A DNA stretch of 64,000 nt from Kappaphycus alvarezii (taxonomy: Eukaryota; Rhodophyta; Florideophyceae; Gigartinales; Solieriaceae), in contig NADL03000078.1 in NCBI GenBank assembly GCA_002205965.3, positions 62,001 to 126,000 of the forward strand, read 5' to 3'. Both the position numbers and the translations under genes were made by a program. Positions 48,673 to 57,262 of this stretch are shown here, piece by piece. How positions within the stretch are numbered: position 1 is the stretch's first letter; every line of letters begins with the position of its first letter. Below the pieces are notes generated by a model. That model was not told the origin of the DNA and did no database searches. It worked only from the letters and a program-made list of their open reading frames with translations.

Positions 48673-49383
48673 CATAGCATGCTCCGTCAATATGGCCACA
48701 TAAGTTACCGAAAGAACATTCGGGACGCCGCATGTCGAGGCAGCCAATAAGACTATTCGCTATGTCCAGCAAACTGCAAACCGTGGAATCTTACAACGCT
48801 CTTTGGATGAGAATTCACTCCACATACGCATGTACAGCGATTCTTCATTCGCAGACAACGATGATCTAACAACTCAACTTGGTTACATTGTGTTACTCTG
48901 TGATGATCATGGACGGTGCAACATCTTGCACTTCAGCAGCCACAAAAGCCGTCAGACAGTCCGATCAGCTATGGGGGGGGAAGTCTATGCATTCGCGGAT
49001 GGTATCGACTTTAGTCTGACTTTACATCATGATCTCGAGCAGATTTTTTCGCGTAAGATTGTTGTGAAGCTATACACCGACTCTATGTGTTTGTTCGAGG
49101 TAATTACAAAAAACACAACCACAGCAGAAAAAAAGATTAATGATAGATCTTCGGGTTGCCCGAGAATCATACGAACGAATGGAAGTGAACTACATTGCGA
49201 AGATACTATCAAAATCGAATCCGGCCGACGCTTTAACTAAGATCACTAAGAATGAAGTTCTTGAACGTATCCTTGATGAAGGCATCATTGACCACGATGT
49301 AGACCAATGGATCATTCGCAACCAAACAGCTAGCGCCTGGGCACACTTAGATTGTGACTTCCGACAAGAGAGTGGTAGGAGTG

Positions 49384-49665
49384 TAGCAGAGCAAGATCCG
49401 ATGACGTACAGTATTCAATTGAATCGCACTCTAGTTCAGTATTGTACGAAAGGTCACAATGGCTACATACACTGTAAGTCTTGTGCGCAACGATATATAT
49501 AGAGCTACGATATCCTAGACCATGCCGTTCATGGGTAGAGATCTACGCCATTTGTAAAGGACCGACCTAATCTGTTGTGTACTATCTCTCAACATGTCCG
49601 TGGTAAATACCAGCTCCAGGGCTTGGGCCTGGAGTGAGGACACAAGTCTACGTGCTGTAGCGACA
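49384..49665 (+). repeat. Copia 3' LTR (282 bp)
   Basis: Same length as the left LTR and ~98.6% alike by eye. Followed by GTCGT at 49666-49670, matching the left flank. Confidence 0.85.
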
Positions 49666-49799
49666 GTCGTGCCATCTTATTGTACTGTACTGTATTGTAC
49701 AGTACTGTACCGCCTTGTGCACTTGTGAATGTCTGTGGCTGAGCCCAAGACATTCCACGTGTCAACTGTGTCCCTAACGGAAAGTACAGAAAATCAAAT

Positions 49800-49895
49800 T
49801 AGACACGTGTAAAGTAAGAGTGACTCAACAAAAAGAAAGAATTGAAACAAGAACAATGATGATTTGTGACTGGCCTTGAGGGATGAATGGAAGGC
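49800..49895. repeat. Left part of an old DIRS-family repeat, split by the gypsy insertion
   Basis: 'GAAACAAGAACAATGATGA' and 'GGATGAATGGAAGGC' align with 22395-22450 of the DIRS-like element's 3' region. The similarity continues at 56921 after the gypsy element, proving that the gypsy element inserted into a pre-existing copy. Confidence 0.75.
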
Positions 49896-50399
49896 TGTGG
49901 GGTGTTAAGCGCACACGAGCAGATCAAGGTAGAACTGTGGTTGAAACTTTGGTTGAGGCTGGCTGGGTAAAACCGGCCGCTCCAAACCAGGGTTTATATA
50001 GAACTGAAGATAGCTACAAACTAAAAGAAAATGCAGTCTAACAGTAGCGAATTCAAAGGTATTCCCGTAAAACAGCCCTGACGGTATCGTAAGCAGCGCT
50101 TTCAGAATTGTAGTCGGCAAGAGTGACATACTCTGACAAGATGTAAGAAGTACATTGGTCCAGGTGGCATGGGATAGCAAGGCGACTTTTGATTGGTAAA
50201 GCAATGATGTAATATCCCAGTGTGCAACTCGCCCGTAACTATTCCAAGTGTACCAATGGGGTCAAACGCTGTGTTCAGAACTGTAAGGAAAGTGTAATGA
50301 CAGCAAAGTGCCTAGTAGCCCTGGCTGCAAGGTTACCAGTGGTTTGAATCTACAGTACAGTATATGCAGTTGTAAGGTCTGTGGAAGTGAAATACAACA
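49896..50399 (-). repeat. Chromovirus 3' LTR (504 bp)
   Basis: Begins TGTGGGGTGT, ends AATACAACA. It is preceded by AAGGC (49891-49895), the left target duplication. About three differences from the right LTR. On the minus strand it carries CTATATAAACCC about 400 bp from its 5' end. Confidence 0.9.
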
Positions 50400-50409
50400 T
50401 CACTCCCCC

Positions 50410-50961
50410 TTACAGAGAATAATCGCCCCGATTCTTGAGGTTCTGCTTGTACTTATTCAAAAGTTCTTGTGAATTCTTGAGGTATGATTCGGGAAGCCAC
50501 GAGTTCTCATGATCTCCGTACCCTTTCCATTTGACAAGGAATTTATTTTTTCCACGTTCTTTTTTATGAGCGAGTATAGACTCAACTTCGTATTCCTCAT
50601 GTCCATCTTGAAATTGGAGTGGTGGCGGTGGTGGAATTTGTCGGTTGAATTCATCTTCAAAGAACGGTTTCAAGAGGCTAGCGTGGAACGCATTATGTAT
50701 TCCTCTGTCGATCATCGGTTGAGATAACTGCAGACGGTAAGTTACACCGTTAATGTCCTCTGTTATTTCAAAGGGACCACAATACTTTGGGTTCAGTTTG
50801 CGTGATCCAGCCGCATCTTCAAGTGATAAGTTCTTTGTTGATAGCCAAACCTTATCACCAATCTTGAACGTAGACGGCCTTCTTTTCTTGTTTACATATT
50901 TTGCGGTGGACTCATTGGATTTTCGGATCTGATTCTGGGCTTTCCTTAATGCTTCTTGCAT
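50410..50961 (-). CDS. Chromovirus integrase C-terminus with chromodomain (part of element)
   Basis: Part of the 50-57 kb element. The first third is the integrase C-terminal SH3-like segment ('FKIGDKVWLSTKNL', 'KYCGPFEITEDI'). The end is a chromodomain ('EYEVESILAHKKERGKNKFL', then 'VKWKGYGDHENSWLP') with the aromatic positions Y, W and W in place. In chromoviruses this module directs integration toward particular chromatin, usually heterochromatin marked by histone H3 methylation. That would suit the TE-dense surroundings, although here the target was simply another repeat. Confidence 0.8.
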   Translation of the reverse strand: MQEALRKAQNQIRKSNESTAKYVNKKRRPSTFKIGDKVWLSTKNLSLEDAAGSRKLNPKYCGPFEITEDINGVTYRLQLSQPMIDRGIHNAFHASLLKPFFEDEFNRQIPPPPPLQFQDGHEEYEVESILAHKKERGKNKFLVKWKGYGDHENSWLPESYLKNSQELLNKYKQNLKNRGDYSL

Positions 50962-51008
50962 ATGTTTTAGAAAACCTGCTGCCGCTGGATTGTCTGACGC
51001 TAAAACAT

Positions 51009-51818
51009 CTAAGGTACTGTTCGTGGTTGAATTCCGTAATTGAGGAAAAATGGTGAGAAAGTTGTGGTGACATTCACAGAGGAGTTGTAAGCAACTTCAA
51101 AGTCTACCAGGAAATTATCCCAATCTGATTTGTCGAAGCTAACGAAAGCACGGATCATTTCCTCTATTTTCCTGTTCATTATCTCCGATTGTCCATCAGT
51201 TTGTGGGTGGTATGCAGAGGAGGGGGATATCTTTGTTCCTAGTAGAGCAAAAAGTTTTGTCCAAAACTTGCTCATGAAGATGGGATCTCGGTCACATATG
51301 ATATTCTCTGGTAATCCATGATTTCGGTATACGTGATTCTTGAACAGCAGTGCTGTTTCAGGAGCATCTGTGTTTGGTTTCGTTGGTATTATTCTGATCA
51401 TCTTAGAAAGTCTGTCAACGACTGTTAACACGCCGTTGTTTCCATTTCTCGACTTTGGGAGAGGTGTGATGAAATCCATGGTTATGTGGGTCCATTTGGT
51501 TTTCGGTGGTTCTAGTGGTTGTAAAAGACCTGCGGGTTTCTGATTGGTTGCTTTGGTTCTCTGGCATTGGCAGGAACGTATGTATCGGATTACATCCGAT
51601 CTTAAATTTTTCCAATAAAACTTTGGTGATATTCTGTTGATAGTTTTGCTTATTCCTAGGTGTCCCGTGTTGGGAGTGCAATGATAGTCATGCAGGAGCT
51701 TGACTCTGAAATTTCCTTCTGGTACACAGATCTTCTTGTTTTTAAGTAGAAGCATCCCTCGACGCTCAAAGGGAGCTAGGATCTTGGTAATGGGTTCTGA
51801 GGTTCTCATCCCTACCAT
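51009..51818 (-). CDS. Chromovirus integrase core (part of element)
   Basis: 269 codons with the N-terminal zinc-binding HHCC (H...H around 'HDYHCTPNTGHLG', then 'CQCQ') and the catalytic core, including 'HITMDFITPLPKS', 'IICDRDPIFMSKFW' and 'YHPQTDGQSEIMNRKIEEM', the usual D-D-E signature of Ty3/gypsy integrases. Sits between RNase H and the chromodomain, as expected. Confidence 0.85.
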   Translation of the reverse strand: MVGMRTSEPITKILAPFERRGMLLLKNKKICVPEGNFRVKLLHDYHCTPNTGHLGISKTINRISPKFYWKNLRSDVIRYIRSCQCQRTKATNQKPAGLLQPLEPPKTKWTHITMDFITPLPKSRNGNNGVLTVVDRLSKMIRIIPTKPNTDAPETALLFKNHVYRNHGLPENIICDRDPIFMSKFWTKLFALLGTKISPSSAYHPQTDGQSEIMNRKIEEMIRAFVSFDKSDWDNFLVDFEVAYNSSVNVTTTFSPFFLNYGIQPRTVP

Positions 51819-51836
51819 AATCTTCTACCAACCCCA

Positions 51837-52445
51837 CTAACTCAGTGTTTGTGAATGATATGGTCGAAATGTTATTGGATTCTGAGGATGTCTTGGTAAT
51901 AACTTCTTGAAGTAATGAATTGTTTCGTGATAAGGTGACGGCACATCTTGTGGTTGCCTCGATAGTGCGTCCGCCACTACATTTGATTTTCCTGAGATGG
52001 GTATTATCTTGAAGTCGAAATTAACTAATCTTTCCAGCCATCTCACTTGTCTCGGGGACAAGTTTTCTTGGGTTTCTAGGTATCTTAGGGGATAGTGGTC
52101 CGAGTGAATGGTGAATGAATTACCATAAAGGTATGATCTCCACCACTTGAGGGAATCTACAATGGCCAAAAGTTCCCTTTCATGGGCCGCATAGTTTTGT
52201 TCCGCATCATTAAGAGTCCTGGATGCAAACGCGACCGGCCTTTTAGAACCTAATTCTTCCTGTTCCAGCACTGCACCAATTGCATACTGTGATGCATCTG
52301 TGGTTACGTAGATAGGCAGTGTGGCGTCGAAATTTCTGAGAACCGGTGCGCTACAAAGTGTTTGCTTGAGTACTTTGAAGGCATCATCTTGAGTGTGGCT
52401 CCATTGGAAATTCACGTTTTTCGTCAATTCTGTGAGGTTTTGCAA
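51837..52445 (-). CDS. Chromovirus RNase H region (part of element)
   Basis: Contains 'LPIYVTTDASQYAIGAVLEQ', 'RPVAFASRTLNDAEQNYAAH' and 'GKSNVVADALSRQP', the standard gypsy RNase H order following RT. It ends just before the integrase frame. Confidence 0.8.
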   Translation of the reverse strand: MQNLTELTKNVNFQWSHTQDDAFKVLKQTLCSAPVLRNFDATLPIYVTTDASQYAIGAVLEQEELGSKRPVAFASRTLNDAEQNYAAHERELLAIVDSLKWWRSYLYGNSFTIHSDHYPLRYLETQENLSPRQVRWLERLVNFDFKIIPISGKSNVVADALSRQPQDVPSPYHETIHYFKKLLPRHPQNPITFRPYHSQTLS

Positions 52446-53134
52446 GAATTGAACAGCCTTTTATGAATCTCCGGTAATAATTGACAAAACCAAGAAAAGA
52501 CTGTACTTGTTGCTTATTCTTTGGTATCGGCCATTCCATGACTGCACTTATCTTGTTTGGATCAACAGAAATACCACTTTGAGAAATGATGTGTCCTAGG
52601 TACTCGACTTCTGTAACTCCGAAGACACATTTAGATAATTTGCCAAACAATTTTTCTTTTCTGAGGATTTCGAGTACAGTTCGAATATGATCCAAGTGAT
52701 CCTTCCATGTCTTACTGTAGATAGGATATCATCCAGATAGACGATCACAAATAAGTCGAGCTGATCCTTGAAAATGTCATTCATTAGGTTCATGAAAGTT
52801 GCTGGCGCATTAGTGAGTCCAAACGGCAGAACAAGAAATTCAAAGTGCCCGTATCGTGTTCTGAAGGCGGTAAATGGAATCGAATCTTCGTGTAGTCTAA
52901 TCTGGTGATACCCAGATCTAAGATCAATTTTGCTGAAGAACTTTGCTCCTTTAAGCTGGTCGAAAATGTCGTCAATTCGTGGTAAGGGATAGCTTTTTTT
53001 ACAGTAAGCCGGTTTAAGGCTCTGTAATCGACACACATCCGTAGACTATCATCCTTCTTGCTCACGAATAGAATAGGAGCTCCCAGGGGCTCTTACTAGG
53101 TCTTATAAACTCAGCTTCTAGTAGTTCGTCCAAC

Positions 53135-53896
53135 TCACTGTTTTCGGAGTTCTGACATTTCTTTGTCAGAGAGTCTATGGAGACCTTTCTTTTGTGGTTC
53201 TGCTCCTTCCTTTAATTCTATTTCAAAGTCTTGTTTCCTTCTCGGTGGCAAACCTCTTGGGAGTTTCTCTGGAAACACGTCAGCAAATGTTTCCAAAACC
53301 TTCTGTATGTCTCGAGGGTATACTGGTGCTCTTGTTTCACTAGAATGTAACGGTCTAAGTAAAACTGCAAATAACTCTTTTTTCTCATCGAAATCACTAA
53401 CTATGGTATTGAAAGATACAAAAGGACTCACTACGGCATCATCAGCAATAAATATGAATGAATTTCCCTTATGTTCGATTTTCACCTCATTATTAAAACA
53501 ATTGATTTTTGCCCCATGCGAGGCGCACCATTCTTTCCCAAGAATTGCATCATAACGCTTCAATGGGCTTACTGCAAAGTACAGAGGTTCAGTATAGGCA
53601 GTTATATGTACAATGACAGCATTTACCAATTCTTGAAGTATCTGGTCCGCACCGTTGGCCATTTCAGCAAGCTCTCTGGAATCTCGGGTCTTTATTTGAT
53701 GTTTCTTGCAAAACGATTCACTCAAGAAGTTGATCTCACCACCAGGGTCTATGAGGATTTTTGCTGGTCCACCAGCAATTGTACCCTTGACAATGAGAAG
53801 GCCCTTGTGATTTCTCTCGAATGCAGGGGAGAATGTTTCAATGAACGTTGCATTCGATCTGATGGTGGACACAATGGACCTTTTTGTTTGATTCAA
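53135..53896 (-). CDS. Chromovirus protease region and start of RT (part of element)
   Basis: Retropepsin-like fold region ('KGLLIVKGTIAGGPAKILI', 'YDAILGKEWCASHGAKI') followed by the linker into RT ('FADVFPEKLPRGLPPRRKQDF', 'EIELKEGAEP'). Gag's CCHC knuckle (CLRCRQKGHMAKNC) lies just upstream near 54.02 kb. Confidence 0.75.
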   Translation of the reverse strand: MNQTKRSIVSTIRSNATFIETFSPAFERNHKGLLIVKGTIAGGPAKILIDPGGEINFLSESFCKKHQIKTRDSRELAEMANGADQILQELVNAVIVHITAYTEPLYFAVSPLKRYDAILGKEWCASHGAKINCFNNEVKIEHKGNSFIFIADDAVVSPFVSFNTIVSDFDEKKELFAVLLRPLHSSETRAPVYPRDIQKVLETFADVFPEKLPRGLPPRRKQDFEIELKEGAEPQKKGLHRLSDKEMSELRKQ

Positions 53897-54124
53897 TGAT
53901 AACTCCGAGTTTCTTTGTCTAACACAAGGTTGTCTAATGGTTCTTCAATGACTGGAACTGACTGGGGACCTTCAATCAGTTCCTCCGGGCTTTTGGGCAG
54001 TTCTTGGCCATGTGTCCTTTCTGTCTGCACCTGAGACAGAGACCTTCGCGCATACATCTTTCACGTTCTTCTTTGTCAAGCTTCTGTAAATTGGGAGTGT
54101 TTCTTTTTAGCCCCGGTATCACTT

Positions 54125-54652
54125 CTACGTTCCCAATTTCCATTGGTACAGGACTGCTGGTTCCAGCAAAAGAGCTTCCATTTCCATTCCTTCCTCCAGA
54201 AGACTTTGGTAGGTTACCGGGTCCAGACGCCGATAGGCCGACTCTACTCGCTCAGCATCCTTCATTAGATCGGAGAGGTTGACGTATTCTTTGGTGCACA
54301 ACGCCTTCCAGATATAGGGCTTCAAACCGCGAGAGTAACGATCTATCTGGTCTTTAACTCCAATATCGGGGATGTCGAGTATAATTTTGTTGAAGTCTTC
54401 GTTGAAGGTAGGAACATCTTTGACTTGTTTCCAGCGGGCGAGTTTGTCTCGAGCGATCTTCTCTTTGTTCAGCGTTTCAAAACGCTGGATCAAAGCAACC
54501 TTCAGGGACTGCCAGGAATTTATTCCTTTCCCTTCTTCTGTCTTGAAGTGGACCATCCACCATTCATGGGCATTTCCAGCCAAGTAGCTGAGTGCTATGT
54601 GTAGGGGTCCATTTCCATCATTTCCCCGAGGTAGTTGTCCATTTGAACGCAC
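54125..54652 (-). CDS. Chromovirus gag, core part (part of element)
   Basis: Shows the retrotransposon gag core 'ALSYLAGNAHEWWMVHF', 'LKVALIQRFETLNKEKIARD' and 'FNKIILDIPDIGVKDQIDRY'. The more N-terminal gag part, with a coiled-coil stretch ('LQQNLEHANNQIAAHRSEL') lies at about 54.6-54.9 kb. Confidence 0.75.
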   Translation of the reverse strand: MRSNGQLPRGNDGNGPLHIALSYLAGNAHEWWMVHFKTEEGKGINSWQSLKVALIQRFETLNKEKIARDKLARWKQVKDVPTFNEDFNKIILDIPDIGVKDQIDRYSRGLKPYIWKALCTKEYVNLSDLMKDAERVESAYRRLDPVTYQSLLEEGMEMEALLLEPAVLYQWKLGT

Positions 54653-55170
54653 CAGCTAGCAATTGATCCTTTCCCAGTGAATGTAGTTGGCTTGTTTTTC
54701 TTTGGGCCAGCCTGACTGTCCACTAGGGCATTATTTGACGAGCTGGCCTGGTTTTGGGCGTTTACGAGTTCAGATTCTAAGGAGGATACCTTTTGCGCTG
54801 CAATAGAAAGCTCTGATCTGTGTGCCGCAATTTGGTTATTGGCGTGCTCAAGATTCTGCTGCAACTGAAGCACCATTTGCGTAAGGACTCTAGGGTGACT
54901 TGCGGCTGATCCATAGCGATTAGGTTCACAAAGCCAGTAACAGTATTTGGCCTGGTATCTGAGAGAAGTTTCCGACCTTACACGTGTACACGTGGTGATA
55001 CGTGTACACGATTTCTGTAACACCTGGAGTAACAGAGAGTCTCCTAGATGGTTCCTGGGCAAACTACCCACGATGCGAAGCCTCCAGTAAGCTGGTTTTT
55101 CAAAATGCCAGCAATGATTTTTGAAAAAATTGTGATTTATAACCTGATTGGTTCTTTGCACCTTCAAATT

Positions 55171-55250
55171 CCGGTCTTGGTGACCTAGTGGTTAAGTGTA
55201 AGTAGCTCCTGATGAGTGGTCGCGGGTTCAAATCCGCCAGGAGCACTTAC
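55171..55250 (+). other. tRNA-like pol III promoter (box A/box B) and hairpin
   Basis: Box A-like TGACCTAGTGGTTAAG (55181-55196) and box B-like GGTTCAAATCC (55225-55235) are spaced as in tRNA genes or tRNA-derived SINEs. The start resembles class II (Leu/Ser) tRNAs. A near-perfect hairpin, GTAAGTAGCTCCTG (55198-55211) with CAGGAGCACTTAC (55238-55250), encloses box B. It does not fold as a complete tRNA: no anticodon arm is evident and the 5' end does not pair with the 3' end. It lies in the gypsy leader, antisense to the element. Confidence 0.5.
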
Positions 55251-55538
55251 AAAAAGTTCCTTCTTTGACGTAAGGGTTGACGTCAGTCACGTCGGGTGCG
55301 TTATAGTAGCCCTTCTTCCGATTCTTGCTTTGCGGTGGTTGTCCTGTCTAGGTCCTGATGGCGATACGGACTTACAATTGTAAGTCCTACTACAAGGATC
55401 TGGGGGCAGCAGAGGAAAGCTTGCAATCACAGCGGAAGGGTGAACACAACACACACACGAAGTCGATTGAGAATGAACTTATTGCTTTTTTCCTTTTTCT
55501 TACTCAAAAACAAGCAATTTTAATGGAAAACAAAGATA

Positions 55539-56264
55539 CTAATTGTGACCTCTGACTGTGAGTCGATGCTGAGCCCCGTTCTGATGGCGGACAAGGTCTT
55601 GTTCACTGAACAACTCAATATTGCAGTCCTTGCACTTGTACTCCTTCTTGCTTGTACGGCGGATGTGACGACGGGAACGGAGGTGCTCGAAGTACTGAAC
55701 GCGGCCGGAGCAGGTCACTTGACAATGACGACAATGGAACGGAGAGGACTTCGGGTTCTTGTTCATCCGCGGCCTTTTCGAGGGCCTAGCCTTGCGGATT
55801 CGATGGTTTACCACCCTTTGGATCGACACAGAGGCGGCGTCCGGCAGTACTTGAAGCCTTCTCGGAGGAGCCCTTGAACTTGTCGGTGGCCTTGACGGGT
55901 TCGAGACGGTCGGACGCGACGGCTTCCTCGGGACCGGGGTAAGGATCGAAGGCCGGTCGATGGGGTAGGGCAAACGATCGAAAAGGGGTGCGAGGCTCTT
56001 CGACCGTAACAAAGGGAGATGCCACTGACAGTGCTCGGGGTAAGACAAGATCTTGGCAAGTCGGCGTCGGTGTCTTGGGCTCCTCGGGGCTGAGTAAGGC
56101 GATGGGGTTCTCGGAGTCGACGGAGGAAGCGGGGTCTTGGGATCTTCTTCCTCGCCAATCGGTAGTATTGGCGAGGTGGGCGGGGAACGAAAGTCGGCGA
56201 GGTCTTCTGAGTCGTACTCTGACGGCGATGGAGGGCGGCCCTTTGACTTCCTGTTGTACGACAC
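55539..56264 (-). CDS. Extra ORF in the chromovirus leader: C2H2 zinc-finger protein (241 aa)
   Basis: Open frame of 241 codons starting 153 bp inside the 5' LTR and ending ~370 bp before the gag region, on the element's sense strand. Residues ~1-165 are Pro/Ser/Arg-rich and low complexity ('PPSPSEYDSEDLADF', 'PRTPSPYSAPRSPRHRR'). The C-terminal third has two zinc-finger-like motifs: FHCRHCQVTC...FEHLRSRRH (C-x2-C-x12-H-x5-H, U1/matrin-like) and YKCKDCNIEL...DLVRHQNGAQH. Such fingers bind double-stranded RNA or DNA. Chromoviruses normally have only gag and pol, so this is either an accessory gene acquired by the family or a captured host exon. Leader relics at 12.67-12.78 kb keep the flanking sequence but not clearly the ORF. 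Confidence 0.65.
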   Translation of the reverse strand: MSYNRKSKGRPPSPSEYDSEDLADFRSPPTSPILPIGEEEDPKTPLPPSTPRTPSPYSAPRSPRHRRRLAKILSYPEHCQWHLPLLRSKSLAPLFDRLPYPIDRPSILTPVPRKPSRPTVSNPSRPPTSSRAPPRRLQVLPDAASVSIQRVVNHRIRKARPSKRPRMNKNPKSSPFHCRHCQVTCSGRVQYFEHLRSRRHIRRTSKKEYKCKDCNIELFSEQDLVRHQNGAQHRLTVRGHN

Positions 56265-56417
56265 TGTGGGTTACCGCGTAAGGGTCAGAGTGAAAAACAC
56301 AATGTTAGTCTCTGTTTGCAATCGGGCAGCTGAGATAAATCTAGTAGAGATTTTATCCCAACTGGCGGATTGGAAAAACGCACAATAAGGCACAACTTAC
56401 TTGCGATGCTACCACGA

Positions 56418-56920
56418 TGTGGGGTGTTAAGCGCACACGAGCAGATCAAGGTAGAACTGTGGTTGAAACTTTGGTTGAGGCTGGCTGGGTAAAGCCGGCC
56501 GCTCCAAACCAGGGTTTATATAGAACTGAAGATAGCTACAAACTAAAAGAAAATGCAGTCTAACAGTAGCGAATTCAAAGGTATTCCCGTAAAACAGCCC
56601 TGACGGTATCGTAAGCAGCGCTTTCAGAATTGTAGTCGGCAAGAGTGACATACTCTGACAAGATGTAAGAAGTACATTGGTCCAGGTGGCATGGGATAGC
56701 AAGGCTACTTTTGATTGGTAAAGCAATGATGTAATATCCCAGTGTGCAACTCGCCCGTAACTATTCCAAGTGTACCAATGGGGTCAAACGCTGTGTTCAG
56801 AACTGTAAGGAAAGTGTAATGACAGCAAAGTGCCTAGTAGCCCTGGCTGCAAGGTTACCAGTGGTTTGAATCTACAGTACAGTATATGCAGTTGTAAGGT
56901 CTGTGGAGTGAAATACAACA
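56418..56920 (-). repeat. Chromovirus 5' LTR (503 bp)
   Basis: Same termini as the left LTR and about three differences including one single-base indel. Followed by AAGGC (56921-56925), the right target duplication. Minus-strand TATA near 56514-56524 implies transcription starting about 75 bp before the LTR's 3' end. Confidence 0.9.
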
Positions 56921-57262
56921 AAGGCGGGAGGCGAGAGAACAAACGACGAATTGAGGAACCAAATTTGCAGTCAAGATTTACAAGTTGACGGTTATACAGT
57001 ATATCCCTGTTAAGCCGCTTGTGATGTTACTCCAAGTCTCTTTGGATGCGCGGTAATTTGTCTAAGTGGCCTTCATCAGAGTTTCTTGCCGTAAACAGAT
57101 GCAGCCGTGATAGACAGTGTAACCCAGCGGTATCTACGTGGGCATCATCTAAAGAGCTTACAGCAAGCTGATGCAGCCGTGGCAACCAGGGAAAGATCAT
57201 TTGTAGATCAAAGCCACGTTCAACCCCCCTTATCATATTTATCCATCATTTTCCAATCATTC
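56921..57262. repeat. Right part of an old DIRS-family repeat
   Basis: Diverged copy of the DIRS-like repeat: 'GGCGGGAGGCG.GAGAAC', 'TTGAGGAACCA', 'GTTGACGGTTATA', 'GCAGCCGTG', 'CCACGTTCAACCCCCCTT' and 'TTTTCCAAT' align in order with 22445-22770. Continues the repeat fragment at 49800-49895 across the gypsy insertion. Much more diverged than the pair at 22.5 and 25.9 kb, hence older. Confidence 0.8.

Larger units (their letters stand above)
45767..49670 (+). mobile_element. Ty1/copia element with LTRs and target duplication
   Basis: Fossil copia element on the + strand, bounded by 282 bp LTRs and a 4-5 bp duplication GTCG(T). Parts: the gag start near 46404 with 'LTHPDQVRFIENFRSYSQEF'; a late integrase stretch ('DTMGLEGLVPSLLVFGTLPR') at about 46.87-47.2 kb; RT at 47.35-48.15 kb ('EMFKARYVVQGH', 'KIWSQDISQAYEQS', 'KPLYGLPDSGGYW'); and RNase H at 48.7-49.3 kb ('RMYSDSSFADNDDLTTQLGYIV', 'KLYTDSM', 'NPADALTKIT'). 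Large internal parts are missing, and a solo gypsy LTR is inserted at 48159-48672. It is broken in several places. LTR similarity suggests a fairly recent insertion. Confidence 0.88.
49891..56925 (-). mobile_element. Chromodomain Ty3/gypsy element (chromovirus), recent
   Basis: 7.0 kb element on the minus strand with 503-504 bp LTRs (49896-50399 and 56418-56920), ~99% alike, and the 5 bp TSD AAGGC. Parts from 5' to 3': a zinc-finger ORF (56264-55539); gag (about 55.0-54.0 kb) with a CCHC knuckle near 54.02 kb; protease region 53.9-53.1 kb; RT 53.06-52.5 kb ('VIVYLDDIL'); RNase H 52.4-51.85 kb ('YVTTDASQYAIGAVL'); integrase 51.8-51.0 kb with HHCC ('YHCTPNTGHLG', 'CQCQ') and 'FITPLPKSRNG'; and a chromodomain near 50.6-50.45 kb ('FLVKWKGYGDHENSWLP'). 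A TGGTAGCATCGC run just inside the 5' LTR could be the primer binding site. Coding capacity is broken in several places, so the copy looks recently dead. Confidence 0.92.

Noticed and set aside
55171-55250. Functional tRNA gene
   Set aside because: Box A and B match, but no anticodon arm can be drawn and the 5' and 3' ends do not form an acceptor stem.
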